From Herbaspirillum rubrisubalbicans (GTDB lineage Bacteria; Pseudomonadota; Gammaproteobacteria; Burkholderiales; Burkholderiaceae_D): 64,000 nucleotides of DNA. Each line of letters opens with the position of its first letter. Within the stretch, counting starts at the first letter, position 1. The notes below the pieces were generated by a model. The model was given only the letters and a program-made list of their open reading frames with translations, ran no database searches and had not been told where the DNA came from. The DNA is taken from positions 1,612,001-1,676,000 of the forward strand of contig NZ_CP024996.1 in the NCBI RefSeq assembly GCF_003719195.1. Reading direction: 5' to 3'. The translations under genes were made by a program, and so were the position numbers. Positions 32,411 through 41,218 of this stretch are shown here, piece after piece.

Positions 32411-33204
32411 TGCAGGGATTCCTCTTCGATCAAACCTTGGGCGCGCAGCACGCGTGTGACTTCGGCGCCGATATCGTCGCGGATGCGGGCATACAGCGCC
32501 ATACAGGCCGGGTCGGCCGGATCGCGAGGGTGCGGCAGGTCCACGGTTTCGATGATCTTGATGTGGGCGCGCGGACCGGCCGTCATGGTCACCACGCGGT
32601 CGGCCAGCAGGATGGCTTCCCAGATGTCGTGGGTGACGAAGACGATGGTGCAGCCGGTACTCTTCCAGATGCGTTCCAGCTCGCTTTGCAGCACTTCGCG
32701 GGTCTGGGCGTCGAGTGCGCCGAAGGGTTCATCCATGAGCACCACGGAAGGCTGGTTGACCAGCACGCGGGCGATCTGCGCGCGCTGGCGCATCCCGCCC
32801 GAGAGTTCGCCGGGGAACTTGTCGATGGCGTGCCTGAGGCCCACCAGGCTGACGTAGCGCTCGGCGGCCGTGCGCCGTTCGGCACTGGCGATGCCGCGCA
32901 GGCGCAGGCCATATTCGACGTTCTCGCGCACGGTGAGCCAGGGGAAGAGTGCCTCCGAGGACTGGAACACTACGCCGCGATCCAGTCCCGGTCCCTTGAT
33001 GCGCTGGCCACCGATGCTGATCTCGCCACTGACCTCCTGGAAGCCGGCGATGGCATTGAGCAGGGTCGACTTGCCACAGCCCGAGGGGCCGAGCAGGCAG
33101 ATGAATTCGCCGGCACGGATATCGAGGTCGATGCCGGCCATGATCTCGTGCTTGCCGATGTTCAAGCCCACCCGTTTGATGGAAACCGAAGATCCATGTC
33201 CCAT
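32407..33204 (-). CDS. ABC ATPase, nitrate/sulfonate/taurine type
   Basis: A 265-residue SsuB/TauB-like ATPase. Walker A GPSGCGKSTLLN begins near residue 38, the signature ELSGGMRQRAQIARVLV is near 140, Walker B VVLMDEPFGALD follows, then the H-loop IVFVTHDIWEAILLADRV. Complete in length. It lies 3 bases after the binding-protein gene. Confidence 0.88.
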   Translation of the reverse strand: MGHGSSVSIKRVGLNIGKHEIMAGIDLDIRAGEFICLLGPSGCGKSTLLNAIAGFQEVSGEISIGGQRIKGPGLDRGVVFQSSEALFPWLTVRENVEYGLRLRGIASAERRTAAERYVSLVGLRHAIDKFPGELSGGMRQRAQIARVLVNQPSVVLMDEPFGALDAQTREVLQSELERIWKSTGCTIVFVTHDIWEAILLADRVVTMTAGPRAHIKIIETVDLPHPRDPADPACMALYARIRDDIGAEVTRVLRAQGLIEEESLQ

Positions 33205-33207
33205 GGT

Positions 33208-34167
33208 TTACCCCTGGTAGAAACCGCGTTGCAGAATCTTGCTCATGTCCACCGGGGCCTTGATGGCTTGTTTGGACAGCAGGAAGTTGGCGATGGCGTT
33301 GGCGGTCTTCAGGTCGGTGTCGGTGAAGTCGCGCACTACCGGTTCCATGTCCTTGAGCGAGTTCAGCGTCTGCGCCACCGGAATGTGGGTGACGGCCTGC
33401 ACCGACTTGGCGGCCCGTGCAGGATCCTTGCGGGTGATCTCCGAGGCTTCGGCCAGCGCCTTGAGGATCTTGCCGGCGGCTTCCTTGTTGGCCGCCAGCC
33501 AGGACGCGCTGGCCGCCAGCCACAGGGTGCTGGTGTAGCCGACGTCACCGGCGGTCATGAGGATGTGGCCGCCTTGCTGCACGCCCAGGGTGGGCCAGGG
33601 TTCCCAGACGAAGTAGGCGTCGATGTCGCCGCGTGCCAGCAGCGCCGGCAGTTCGGGCGGACCCGAGCGCACCAGCTCGACCTTGGCGGGGTCGATGTTG
33701 AGGGTCTTGAGCGTGAGGCCGGTGATGTATTCCGAGACCGAGCCGGCGACGATGCCGAATTTCTTGATTTTGTCGACGGTGGCGATGTCCTTGCGCGCCA
33801 CCAGCTTGACGTAGGTGCGGGATTGATAGGTCACGGCCAGCGGACGCAACTCGGCGCGCGCGAGCCGCACGATGTGCGTAGGTTCGCCGGCACAGCCCAG
33901 TTGCACCTGATTGGCCACCAGCGCGTTGAGCGCCTCGCCGCCATCGGTATAGGACTGCACGCTGACGTTGGGTACGCCATGCTTGGCGAAGAGTTTCTCG
34001 TTGGCCGCAACGTAGAAGGCGGTGAAGACGGGGTCGGCGCCCACCCCGATGAGGATGGGCGCGCCCTGAGCCAGGGCCGGTAAGGCAGGCGCAGCACCTG
34101 CGGCGAGCAGCGAGGCGGCGCCGAGCAGCAGCTTGCGGCGTTGTGGCGAGACGGTGGAGTAGGTCAC
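33208..34167 (-). CDS. ABC substrate-binding protein, SsuA/TauA-like
   Basis: A 319-residue periplasmic binding protein. The N terminus SPQRRKLLLGAASLLAAGAAPALPALA has a twin-arginine-like RRK and an AxA cleavage near residue 34. The mature domain has ADPVFTAFYVAANEKLFAKHGV and GGEALNALVANQVQLGCAG, as in aliphatic-sulfonate, taurine and some aromatic-acid binding proteins. With the monooxygenase gene upstream it probably imports the compound that is oxidised. The ligand is not known. Confidence 0.85.
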   Translation of the reverse strand: MTYSTVSPQRRKLLLGAASLLAAGAAPALPALAQGAPILIGVGADPVFTAFYVAANEKLFAKHGVPNVSVQSYTDGGEALNALVANQVQLGCAGEPTHIVRLARAELRPLAVTYQSRTYVKLVARKDIATVDKIKKFGIVAGSVSEYITGLTLKTLNIDPAKVELVRSGPPELPALLARGDIDAYFVWEPWPTLGVQQGGHILMTAGDVGYTSTLWLAASASWLAANKEAAGKILKALAEASEITRKDPARAAKSVQAVTHIPVAQTLNSLKDMEPVVRDFTDTDLKTANAIANFLLSKQAIKAPVDMSKILQRGFYQG

Positions 34168-34240
34168 GGGCTGGGTCCTCTTGGTGAAGTTGGTGAAACG
34201 CCAGTGGAGTTGGCAGGCGAGACTTCAGGGGAGAAGCGCC

Positions 34241-35425
34241 TTAGCGCGTGATCCCCAACTTGGCAAAAAGCGCGCCAGCGCTTTCGTAGTTCAGTTCCGA
34301 CAGGGCCGCGTGTTGCGTGACCACCATGGCATCGCGCACGATGTGTTGCAGGCGATGACTGCGCTGGATGGCGGCCATCCCCGCGGCCTGGTAGGCGTCG
34401 TTGACCACTTCCATCGAGACCCGCGCGGCATAGGTGGCCGAGAGCTTGAGCATCATGTCGGTTTCTTCGGTGATGGGGTTGCCGGCCACGATCTGTTCCC
34501 ACGCCTGTTCGCAGGCATCGTAGAAGAACATGCGGGCGCTGCGCCATTTGGCTTCGCAGGTACCCAGCTTGATCTTGTAGTAGGCACGGTCGGCCAGGCG
34601 CAATGCACCCGGCATGATCTTGGTGCCGCCTGCCATGTCGGTGACGATGTCCAGCGCCGCGCGCGCCAGGCCGATGTTGACCGCGGCGTGTACTTCGGCC
34701 TGGTAGGCCAGGGCCGGATAGCGATACAGCGGCTCATCAATGAGACCGGGCGCACCGCGGGCACAGGTCCAGGCGTGGGCCACGAACTTGTCCTGCAGGC
34801 GTGTATCGTGACTGCCGGTGCCTTGCATCCCGACCACGTTCCAGTTGTCGATGATCTCCACTTCCGCTGCCGGCATGACGGCCATCAGCGCCGGCTTGTG
34901 CGCGCCATCGTCGGGGCCGTCATCCTTGATGCCCACGCCGATCCAGTCCGCCCCCTTGCAGCCGCTGGCGAAATGCCAGCGCCCGGAAATCTCCCAGCCG
35001 CCCGGCACTGCCTTGGCTTGCTGCAAGGGATACAGACCACCGGCATAGACCTGGTCGGGGCCACTGGCATAGATCGCGTGTTGCGTGTCGATGGGCAATG
35101 CGGCCAGGTAGGTATTGGCCGAGCCGAAGGCGGCGACCCAGCCGGCCGAGCCATCGGCCCGCGAGATGCGCTCGACCATCGCCAGGAAGGGCGCCGGCGC
35201 CAGCGGCTCGCCGCCAAACCTGCGCGGTGTGCTGGAACGGAAGATGCCGGCTTTTTTCATCGTGGCGATGAGATCGCGCGGCACATGACCCAACTGATCG
35301 AATTCATCGCGGCGCGCCGTGACCTCGGCGATGAGCGTATCCATTTCCGGGGAATGCGCATTCGGCGGCGTGACGGTGACGGCTTTCTTCTGGATGGGAT
35401 AGACATCGAGCGTGATCGAATTCAT
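34241..35425 (-). CDS. Acyl-CoA-dehydrogenase-fold flavin monooxygenase
   Basis: A 394-residue protein of the HpaH/HsaA/DszC/IacA-like oxygenase branch. These use reduced flavin from a separate reductase to hydroxylate aromatic or heterocyclic substrates. Segments include IFRSSTPRRFGGEPLAPAPFLAMVERISRADGSAGWV, GGWEISGRWHFASGCKGADWIGVG and WNVVGMQGTGSHD (short pieces of the FMN/substrate site), and the C-terminal helices SHRLQHIVRDAMVVTQHAAL. The catalytic Glu of true acyl-CoA dehydrogenases is not evident. It is the first gene of the operon. No flavin reductase is in the operon. The substrate is unknown. Confidence 0.8.
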   Translation of the reverse strand: MNSITLDVYPIQKKAVTVTPPNAHSPEMDTLIAEVTARRDEFDQLGHVPRDLIATMKKAGIFRSSTPRRFGGEPLAPAPFLAMVERISRADGSAGWVAAFGSANTYLAALPIDTQHAIYASGPDQVYAGGLYPLQQAKAVPGGWEISGRWHFASGCKGADWIGVGIKDDGPDDGAHKPALMAVMPAAEVEIIDNWNVVGMQGTGSHDTRLQDKFVAHAWTCARGAPGLIDEPLYRYPALAYQAEVHAAVNIGLARAALDIVTDMAGGTKIMPGALRLADRAYYKIKLGTCEAKWRSARMFFYDACEQAWEQIVAGNPITEETDMMLKLSATYAARVSMEVVNDAYQAAGMAAIQRSHRLQHIVRDAMVVTQHAALSELNYESAGALFAKLGITR

Positions 35426-35465
35426 GGCTCACCACATTGGTTGAAGGAGGTAGCTGAGTGTCGTC

Positions 35466-35487
35466 CTGGGTCAAAACAGGGTCAAAT
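35466..35487 (-). promoter_or_regulatory. Candidate LysR box in the promoter of the monooxygenase operon
   Basis: Two tandem 11-bp repeats, CTGGGTCAAAA and CAGGGTCAAAT on the + strand, lie 40-62 bases upstream of the operon start. They match the box at 27771-27792 in 18 of 22 positions, with the second 11-mer identical. Confidence 0.55.
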
Positions 35488-35510
35488 TCTATTTAGGAAT
35501 TGGCGCAATG

Positions 35511-35531
35511 AATATTAGTAATAATGATTAG
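35511..35531. promoter_or_regulatory. Weak Fur-box-like sequence
   Basis: AATATTAGTAATAATGATTA resembles the GATAAT-type Fur repeat. It lies in the 425-bp gap 35426-35850, which otherwise has a candidate terminator at 35791-35823 and no gene I can support. Confidence 0.3.
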
Positions 35532-35790
35532 AGCGCTCCGTAGTTGCGCGCAGGCTCTTTGCGGCTGCACCTGCATGAGGCGAAAAGCCGCTGTGGGAGA
35601 GGGTTTGCAAGGGGATATGCACCAAACTCGCGAGACGTTGCACGCGGTATGAAGGTGTATTTGCAATATTGATGGGGCTAATCCGTGATGCGGATTTGCC
35701 TTGCGGGGGAGGTGATCACTACTATCCAGAACGAGATTGACTGAACATCTTTCAGTTTTGTCATAGGCTCCTTCTGGCCTTTGTCTTGGG

Positions 35791-35823
35791 CGGGCTTCGT
35801 CATGGAGCCCGTCGTTTTCTTTT
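35791..35823 (+). terminator. Intrinsic-terminator-like hairpin without an assigned gene
   Basis: CGGGCT and AGCCCG pair across a 9-nt loop, followed by CGTTTTCTTTTC on the + strand. No + strand protein gene precedes it, so it may end a short non-coding RNA. Confidence 0.5.
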
Positions 35824-35850
35824 CTTGATCCTTCTGCCCTTATGCCCGGC

Positions 35851-36291
35851 CTAGCGCCAGTAGGCCTCATTGCATCCCTGTTGCGCGATGCGTTGCAGAT
35901 GCTCCTGCACCGGTTCGCGTCTGAGGATGTCGGCGCGCAGGACTGATACCGTTCCACCGGCTGCACGCAGCTTGCGGGTTCCGTCCTCGAACTGGCCGGG
36001 CGCCAGTGTGCGGATGGCGCAGGCGGCGTAGAGACGACCTTCCTTGGTGGCTGCTTCATCGTCGAGCAGACGGTTGAAATTCTCCAGTGCTTCAGGGGTT
36101 TGCAGGATGCGGCGATAACGCTGTTCACTCTCGCTGATGTGGCCGATGAACCCGACCTGGCCGAGGGCGAAGCTGGGCGTCTGTCGAAGCTGGCTGAGGT
36201 CGTCCGCCATCGCCTCCACGGCGCGGGTGGAGAAGGCGCTAGCGAGCATGAGCAGGGAGCATGACAGCGTCAGGGGCAGCTTGGTTTTCAT
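35851..36291 (-). CDS. Secreted protein resembling MchS3 family
   Basis: A 146-residue exported protein. A signal peptide ends near residue 24-29 (SCSLLMLASAFSTRAVEA). The mature segment LGQVGFIGHISESEQRYRRILQTPEALENFNRLLDDE and the GRLYAACAIRTLAPGQFEDGTRKL stretch resemble the small MchS3-like periplasmic family, of unknown function. I chose ATG 36291 because it starts the signal peptide. It is downstream of the TonB receptor on the same strand and may be cotranscribed. Confidence 0.55.
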   Translation of the reverse strand: MKTKLPLTLSCSLLMLASAFSTRAVEAMADDLSQLRQTPSFALGQVGFIGHISESEQRYRRILQTPEALENFNRLLDDEAATKEGRLYAACAIRTLAPGQFEDGTRKLRAAGGTVSVLRADILRREPVQEHLQRIAQQGCNEAYWR

Positions 36292-36442
36292 TGTTTCTCC
36301 TTGGTCATTGAGGCGGTCAGTCGATAGGGAAGAGGATGAACAGTTCAACGCACCTCATTTCCATTGGATGACAAGAAATCGGCCGCATGAGCGCGGCCGA
36401 TTTCAAAGCAAGCATTTAGGACATGTTCACATCATCACGTCT

Positions 36443-38554
36443 TCAATAGCGATACCCCAGCGTCAGCAGGATGGTGCGGTCATCGCCCAGCGCCACGGCG
36501 TTTTGCAGGCCGCCCGTGTAGTAGTGCGTATTGAAGACATTCTTCACATTGAGCGCAGCGCGCCAGCGTTCGGCGTTGTAGGCCACCCCGGCATCGCCCA
36601 CCACGTAGCCGGGCAGGGTGTAGCCATAGGTGCGCACCATGCTCTGGCCGCGCACGCCGCCATTGACTTCCCAGCCGTTCAACTCGCCCTTGAAGCGATA
36701 GCGGGCGCTGCTGGTGAAGCTGTGGCGCGGCACGTTGTTGAGCCACTGGCCCACCGTGGTGCTGGGCTGGCCGCCGTCATCGGTGACGATGGCAGCGGTG
36801 TAGGAATAACCGGCGTTGAGACTGACGCCATTGCGCAAGTCCGAGCTCACGCTGATCTCGCCACCCTGCGAGCGCTGTTCGCCCACTGCGATGTTGAAGC
36901 CGATGTTGTTGGGATCACTCACCAGCACGTTGCGACGACGCAGGTCGAAGACGGCGACGTTGAGGTTGGTGCGGCCTTCATCGAGGTCGAACTTCACACC
37001 GGCTTCCCATTGCTTGCCGGTCTCGGGCTTGAAGGTGCTGCCGCCGACATCGGTGCCGCTATTGGGATAGAACGAGGTGGTGTAGCTGATGTAGGGGCGC
37101 ACGCCCTGCAGCAGCTCATACATCAAGGCCGCCGAGCCGGTGGTGGCGCTGCTCGGATTGTCGGTATGCACGCCATTGCGCTGGTTGGTGGCATAGGTGG
37201 AGGCGCGGTCGTAACGCAGTCCGGTGAGCAACTGCCAGCGCTGGTCGAGAGTGATCTTGTCGCGGGCATACAGGCCGGTATCGCGCACGCTGGTCGAGGT
37301 CAGGGTGGTGGGCCGGGCGGGACAGTTCAGGCGTGCGCCATACACCGGTTGATAGACGTTGAGCGCGGCGATGCCACAGGTATAGGAGCGGTTGTCTTCG
37401 CGTGAATTGAGATAGTCGCTGCCCAGCGTGATCTCGTGTTTGCCGAAGTCGGTGTTGAAGCCGCGCTGGACATTGGTATCGACGCTGAAGGTCGGGCCCT
37501 CGAAAGTCTGATCGGTGCCCGCGCGGGTGAGGTTGCGACCGGTGCTGCTCAGGGCAGTGTTGGTCACCACCTGGCCACTCATCTGGAACTGCTGGTAGCG
37601 CAGATTGTGGTTGAGCGTCCAGCCATCGTCGAAGCGATGGGTGAGGGCGTAGCCGATGCGGGTCTCATTGGCCGAATAGGGACGGGCGCCGGGTTCGCCG
37701 ATGAAGAGGCTGCGCGGCAGCGCGCCGTTGATGTTGGGCCGGATCGAACCCGACAGGGGCAGGCCCTGCTGGCGCACGTAGCCGCGTTCCTGGTAGCTGG
37801 TCAGGATCGTGAAGTCGGTGCGCGCACCCAGGTCCAGCGAGAGCGAGGGGGCGATGTAGCGATTCTTGAACCAGACGTAGTTGGTGGCGTCGTTCGAATT
37901 GGAAATGAGGCCATTGATGCGGAAGGCTTGCTTGCCGTTTTCCGAGAGGGATTTGTTGAGATCCACCGTGGTCTGGTAGAAGTCGTAGCTGCCTACGGTC
38001 ACGTCGACGTTGGCAAAGTCAGTGCCTTGCGGGCGCTTGCTGACCATGTTCACCAGGCCACCCGGCAGCACCAGTCCGTACAGCAGCGAGCCCGGTCCCT
38101 TGAGCACTTCCACTTGCTGCAAGCCGAATAGCTGCTCGGCCACGCGGGAGCTGGCCGTGGTACGCAGGCCATCCAGATACAGCGAATCGGAGGACACCTG
38201 ACCACGGATGATGATGTCATCCCAGCCGCGCCGGCCATATTGCTGCGCGACCACGCCGGGCACGTTCTTCAGGGCATCGGACAACGAGACGGCTTGCTGG
38301 CTGTCCAGCATGGAACGGGTCACCACCGAGATCGATTGCGGGGTCTCCGACAGTGGGGTGGAGGACTTGTTGACCTGGCTTTGAGTGGCCTTGAATTTGG
38401 TGTCGCTGATGCCGTCGGCGACCACGTCTACGGTGGGCAGTTGGGCTGCGCCGGGAGCGGTGGTGCTGTTGTCGGAAGCGGACGTCTGGGCCAGGACGGG
38501 GCCAGCGGAAAATGCGAGCAGGATGGCAAGGGTGCCAGGGGAGAGCGAGGGCAT
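36443..38554 (-). CDS. TonB-dependent siderophore receptor
   Basis: A 703-residue outer-membrane receptor of the FhuE/FpvA-like siderophore group. A signal peptide ends near residue 22 (GPVLAQ). The plug begins LPTVDVVADGISDTKF, with PLSETPQSISVVTRSMLD and RGWDDIIIRGQVSSDSLYLDG. The barrel ends in an aromatic residue (LTLGYRY). Siderophore transport is driven by TonB-ExbBD. A Fur-like box covers the promoter. The ligand is not determinable; a ferrichrome- or coprogen-type hydroxamate is common for this group. Confidence 0.88.
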   Translation of the reverse strand: MPSLSPGTLAILLAFSAGPVLAQTSASDNSTTAPGAAQLPTVDVVADGISDTKFKATQSQVNKSSTPLSETPQSISVVTRSMLDSQQAVSLSDALKNVPGVVAQQYGRRGWDDIIIRGQVSSDSLYLDGLRTTASSRVAEQLFGLQQVEVLKGPGSLLYGLVLPGGLVNMVSKRPQGTDFANVDVTVGSYDFYQTTVDLNKSLSENGKQAFRINGLISNSNDATNYVWFKNRYIAPSLSLDLGARTDFTILTSYQERGYVRQQGLPLSGSIRPNINGALPRSLFIGEPGARPYSANETRIGYALTHRFDDGWTLNHNLRYQQFQMSGQVVTNTALSSTGRNLTRAGTDQTFEGPTFSVDTNVQRGFNTDFGKHEITLGSDYLNSREDNRSYTCGIAALNVYQPVYGARLNCPARPTTLTSTSVRDTGLYARDKITLDQRWQLLTGLRYDRASTYATNQRNGVHTDNPSSATTGSAALMYELLQGVRPYISYTTSFYPNSGTDVGGSTFKPETGKQWEAGVKFDLDEGRTNLNVAVFDLRRRNVLVSDPNNIGFNIAVGEQRSQGGEISVSSDLRNGVSLNAGYSYTAAIVTDDGGQPSTTVGQWLNNVPRHSFTSSARYRFKGELNGWEVNGGVRGQSMVRTYGYTLPGYVVGDAGVAYNAERWRAALNVKNVFNTHYYTGGLQNAVALGDDRTILLTLGYRY

Positions 38555-38560
38555 GAGTGG

Positions 38561-38582
38561 GATAATAATGAGAATAATTACT
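38561..38582 (-). promoter_or_regulatory. Fur-like box before the siderophore receptor
   Basis: GATAATAATGAGAATAATTA, 7 bases upstream of the start codon, resembles the Fur consensus of repeated GATAAT hexamers. Iron repression of the receptor is expected. Confidence 0.6.
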
Positions 38583-38838
38583 ATTTATAATATCGCATTC
38601 ATGTGCTTTGCAACAAATTTTTACTGATGCTTTGCATTTTGTCGTCCGGAGAGCGAAGAAAAAGCCGAGGCTGCAATGCAGCATCCAGGCTTCTGAGCGG
38701 GCATTGATGCGCTTAGGGCGGGGAGTGGGCCGCGTTGCCATTGCGATTGTCGGACGGCAATGATGGTCAGCCTTCATCACTGGAAATCAAAATTTTCATC
38801 TGAAATAAGTTTGACCCTACCCGGTTTGCGCTGCTATC

Positions 38839-38854
38839 TTGAAACCGGTTCCAA
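38839..38854 (+). promoter_or_regulatory. PtxS-type operator upstream of the LacI gene
   Basis: TTGAAACCGGTTCCAA is a near-perfect palindrome and matches the known PtxS site TGAAACCGGTTTCA in 13 of 14 bases. It lies 14 bases before the regulator start, which suggests autorepression. Confidence 0.75.
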
Positions 38855-38867
38855 AAGATTCCAATAA

Positions 38868-40058
38868 ATGAGCAGCCCGGAACCGGAAGCACAAATCAAC
38901 CCACGTAGTTCAACGATTTGGCGGGCAACAGTGAGACAAAGCATCAAGACCGGCACCGACCGGGTCACCATCGCACAGGTTGCGCGGGAGGCCGGGGTGT
39001 CCAAGACCAGCGTATCGCGTTACCTGGGCGGCGAGTTCGACGCGCTGTCAGTGCGCCTGCGCGAGCAGATCGGCCAGACCATTGCGCGCCTGGGCTACCA
39101 GCCCAGCCAGATGGCGCGCGGCCTCAAGGGCGGGCGCACCCGGTTGATCGGCATGTTGGTGGCCGATATCCTGAACCCTTATTCAGTGGCCGTGCTGCAT
39201 GGCGCCGAGGCTGCCTGCCAGAAGCATGGCTATACGCTCATGCTGTGCAACACCGGCAATGATGAGGCGCGCGAGAAGCAGTCGCTGGCGGCCCTGCATT
39301 CCTATAGCGTTGAAGGGCTGCTATTCAATACCCAGGGGCGCAATGTGACGCCGCTGCGCGAGCTGGGGCAGGCGGCCTTTCCGGTGGTACTGCTGGATCG
39401 CCATGTGGAAGGTTGCGACTTCGACCTGGTGGGGCTGGACAACGTCAGGGCTGCGCAACTGGGCACGCGCCATCTGCTGGCCCAGGGCTATACCGATATT
39501 GCCCTGGTGGTGCAGCCGCTGTACGGCGTCAGTTCGCGTCAGGGGCGGCAGGCGGGTTTCCTGCAGGCCATGAGCGAGCGACCCGATTGCCACGGTGAGA
39601 CCCTGGAAGTGGATGTGGAACAGCCCGGCCATGTGGCCACGGTGCTGCGCGAATTCTTCCTGCGGCGTGTCGCTGCCGGTAGCCAGGGCCGGCTGGCGCT
39701 GCTGGCCGGCAATGGCATGGTGTCGCTGCAGATCGCGCTGGCCTTGCAGAGCATGGGCTTGCGCTTTCCCGAGGATGTGGGACTGCTGTGCTTCGATGAA
39801 CTATCGTGGTCGCCCCTGGTGGGCAGCGGCATCAGCACCATCGAACAACCGACCTATGACATCGGCTTTACTGCCATCGAGCGCCTGTTGGTGCGCGTGC
39901 GTGGCGAGCGTTCGGTGCGCATGGAGATCCTGTTGGAGCCACGGCTGATCTGTCGCGGCTCCACGGTCAGCGTGGCCAGTCATCCGCAGCGCGCCATCGT
40001 CGCCGGCATCGGCGAAAAACTCCGCAGTAGCAAGTCCGGCCAGTACGGTGTCGTCTGA
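38868..40058 (+). CDS. ptxS: LacI-family repressor of the 2-ketogluconate cluster (PtxS-like)
   Basis: A 396-residue LacI-family repressor. After a 30-residue N-terminal extension the helix-turn-helix is VTIAQVAREAGVSKTSVSRYLGGEF (about residues 33-57). The hinge and sugar-binding core follow, with RTRLIGMLVADILNPYSVAVLHGAE and ISTIEQPTYDIGFTAIERLL. Two PtxS-like palindromes flank it, and the downstream genes are kgu homologues. In pseudomonads PtxS is released by 2-ketogluconate. The extension is unusual; a GTG at 38931 is an alternative start. Confidence 0.82.
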   Translation: MSSPEPEAQINPRSSTIWRATVRQSIKTGTDRVTIAQVAREAGVSKTSVSRYLGGEFDALSVRLREQIGQTIARLGYQPSQMARGLKGGRTRLIGMLVADILNPYSVAVLHGAEAACQKHGYTLMLCNTGNDEAREKQSLAALHSYSVEGLLFNTQGRNVTPLRELGQAAFPVVLLDRHVEGCDFDLVGLDNVRAAQLGTRHLLAQGYTDIALVVQPLYGVSSRQGRQAGFLQAMSERPDCHGETLEVDVEQPGHVATVLREFFLRRVAAGSQGRLALLAGNGMVSLQIALALQSMGLRFPEDVGLLCFDELSWSPLVGSGISTIEQPTYDIGFTAIERLLVRVRGERSVRMEILLEPRLICRGSTVSVASHPQRAIVAGIGEKLRSSKSGQYGVV

Positions 40059-40068
40059 GGCGCCGGTC

Positions 40069-40082
40069 TGGAACCGGTCCCA
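40069..40082 (+). promoter_or_regulatory. Second PtxS-type operator, before the transporter genes
   Basis: TGGAACCGGTCCCA is palindromic with the same ACCGGT core as 38839-38854. It lies 211 bases before the binding-protein gene, in a gap without another gene. Confidence 0.65.
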
Positions 40083-40292
40083 TCGGTAAGGACCGAGCAA
40101 TGCACCAGTGGTAAGACCTTGCAAGAGGGCGGAACAGTAGATCAGCAGTAGAACCAGAGACCTGAGATCGAGAGGGATCAAGCAGGCAGCAACCAGGAGG
40201 GCACAGCAATCCGATCGGCCAGGCGCTGCCGGGTTGGGCGCCATTCGCATTCAAAGCACCGCCGTCCACACGGCAATTTTCAGGAGACCAGG

Positions 40293-41099
40293 ATGATGAG
40301 CATCAAGAAAGTTTTCAACGCCAAATTCCTCGCATTGACGCTGGCTGCTGCCTGCGCAGTGGCCACCGCCGCCAGCGCCAGCGCGCAGAGCATCGCCGAG
40401 CTGACCAAGAAGGGCAAGATCACCATCGGCGTGGTCAGCGGCACGCCGCCCTTCGGCTCGGTCGATGCCAAGGGGGTGCCCATCGGCTATGACGTCGATG
40501 TGGCCAACCTGATCGGCAAGTATCTCGGCCTGCCGGTGGAAATCGTGCCGCTGGTGCCGCCGGCCCGCATCCCGGCGCTGGAGTCGGGCAAGGTCGACAT
40601 GCTGGCCGCCACGCTGGCCCCCACGCCGGAACGCGCCAAGTCGGTGCTCTTCACCATTCCCTACAGCGGTTTCGAACTCTCCATCGTCGGCCCGGTGGGC
40701 AGCCACTACAAGAAGCTGGATGATCTGGTGAAGAAGAAAGTGGGCGTCTCGCGCGGTTCCACCAACGATACCGCGCTGACCCGCCTGGCCCCGGCCGGCA
40801 CGGTGCTGGTGCGTTTCGAGGATGATTCCACGGTGACCCAGGCGCTGCTGTCGAACCAGGTCGATGCGATTTCCATCCCCAACACCATGGCCAACGAGAT
40901 CGTCAAGAGCCGTGGCCAGGGCAAGATCGAAGTCAAGTTCCCGTACTCGGTGCAACCCAATTCGATGACCGTGCGCAAGGGTTCCTATGAGCTGCAACAG
41001 TGGCTCAACAACTTCATCTACTACGTCAAGCTCAACGGCGAACTCGATGCCATCTCGCGCAAGTGGGCCGGTCCGCTGCCCAACCTGCCGGTGTTCTGA
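40293..41099 (+). CDS. Amino-acid-type ABC binding protein of the kgu cluster
   Basis: A 268-residue periplasmic protein of the SBP_bac_3 (polar amino acid) family. A signal peptide ends near residue 32 (AASASAQ|SIAELTKKG). Domain signatures are KITIGVVSGTPPFGSVDAKGVPIGYDVDVA and VDMLAATLAPTPERAKSVLFTIPY. The typical Arg that clamps amino-acid carboxylates is in the TPERA loop. In this cluster the likely ligand is 2-ketogluconate or a related sugar acid, which is inference from context. Confidence 0.82.
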   Translation: MMSIKKVFNAKFLALTLAAACAVATAASASAQSIAELTKKGKITIGVVSGTPPFGSVDAKGVPIGYDVDVANLIGKYLGLPVEIVPLVPPARIPALESGKVDMLAATLAPTPERAKSVLFTIPYSGFELSIVGPVGSHYKKLDDLVKKKVGVSRGSTNDTALTRLAPAGTVLVRFEDDSTVTQALLSNQVDAISIPNTMANEIVKSRGQGKIEVKFPYSVQPNSMTVRKGSYELQQWLNNFIYYVKLNGELDAISRKWAGPLPNLPVF

Positions 41100-41218
41100 T
41101 CCCTGAAAACTGCCTTGCAGAAGCGGTGGCGCACGCATGGCGTGCGCCGCCTGGAAGAACAGATCAGGCGTCGCTCAGGGGATGAACGGGCGGCGCGGGT
41201 TTGGCGGAGGAGCACACG

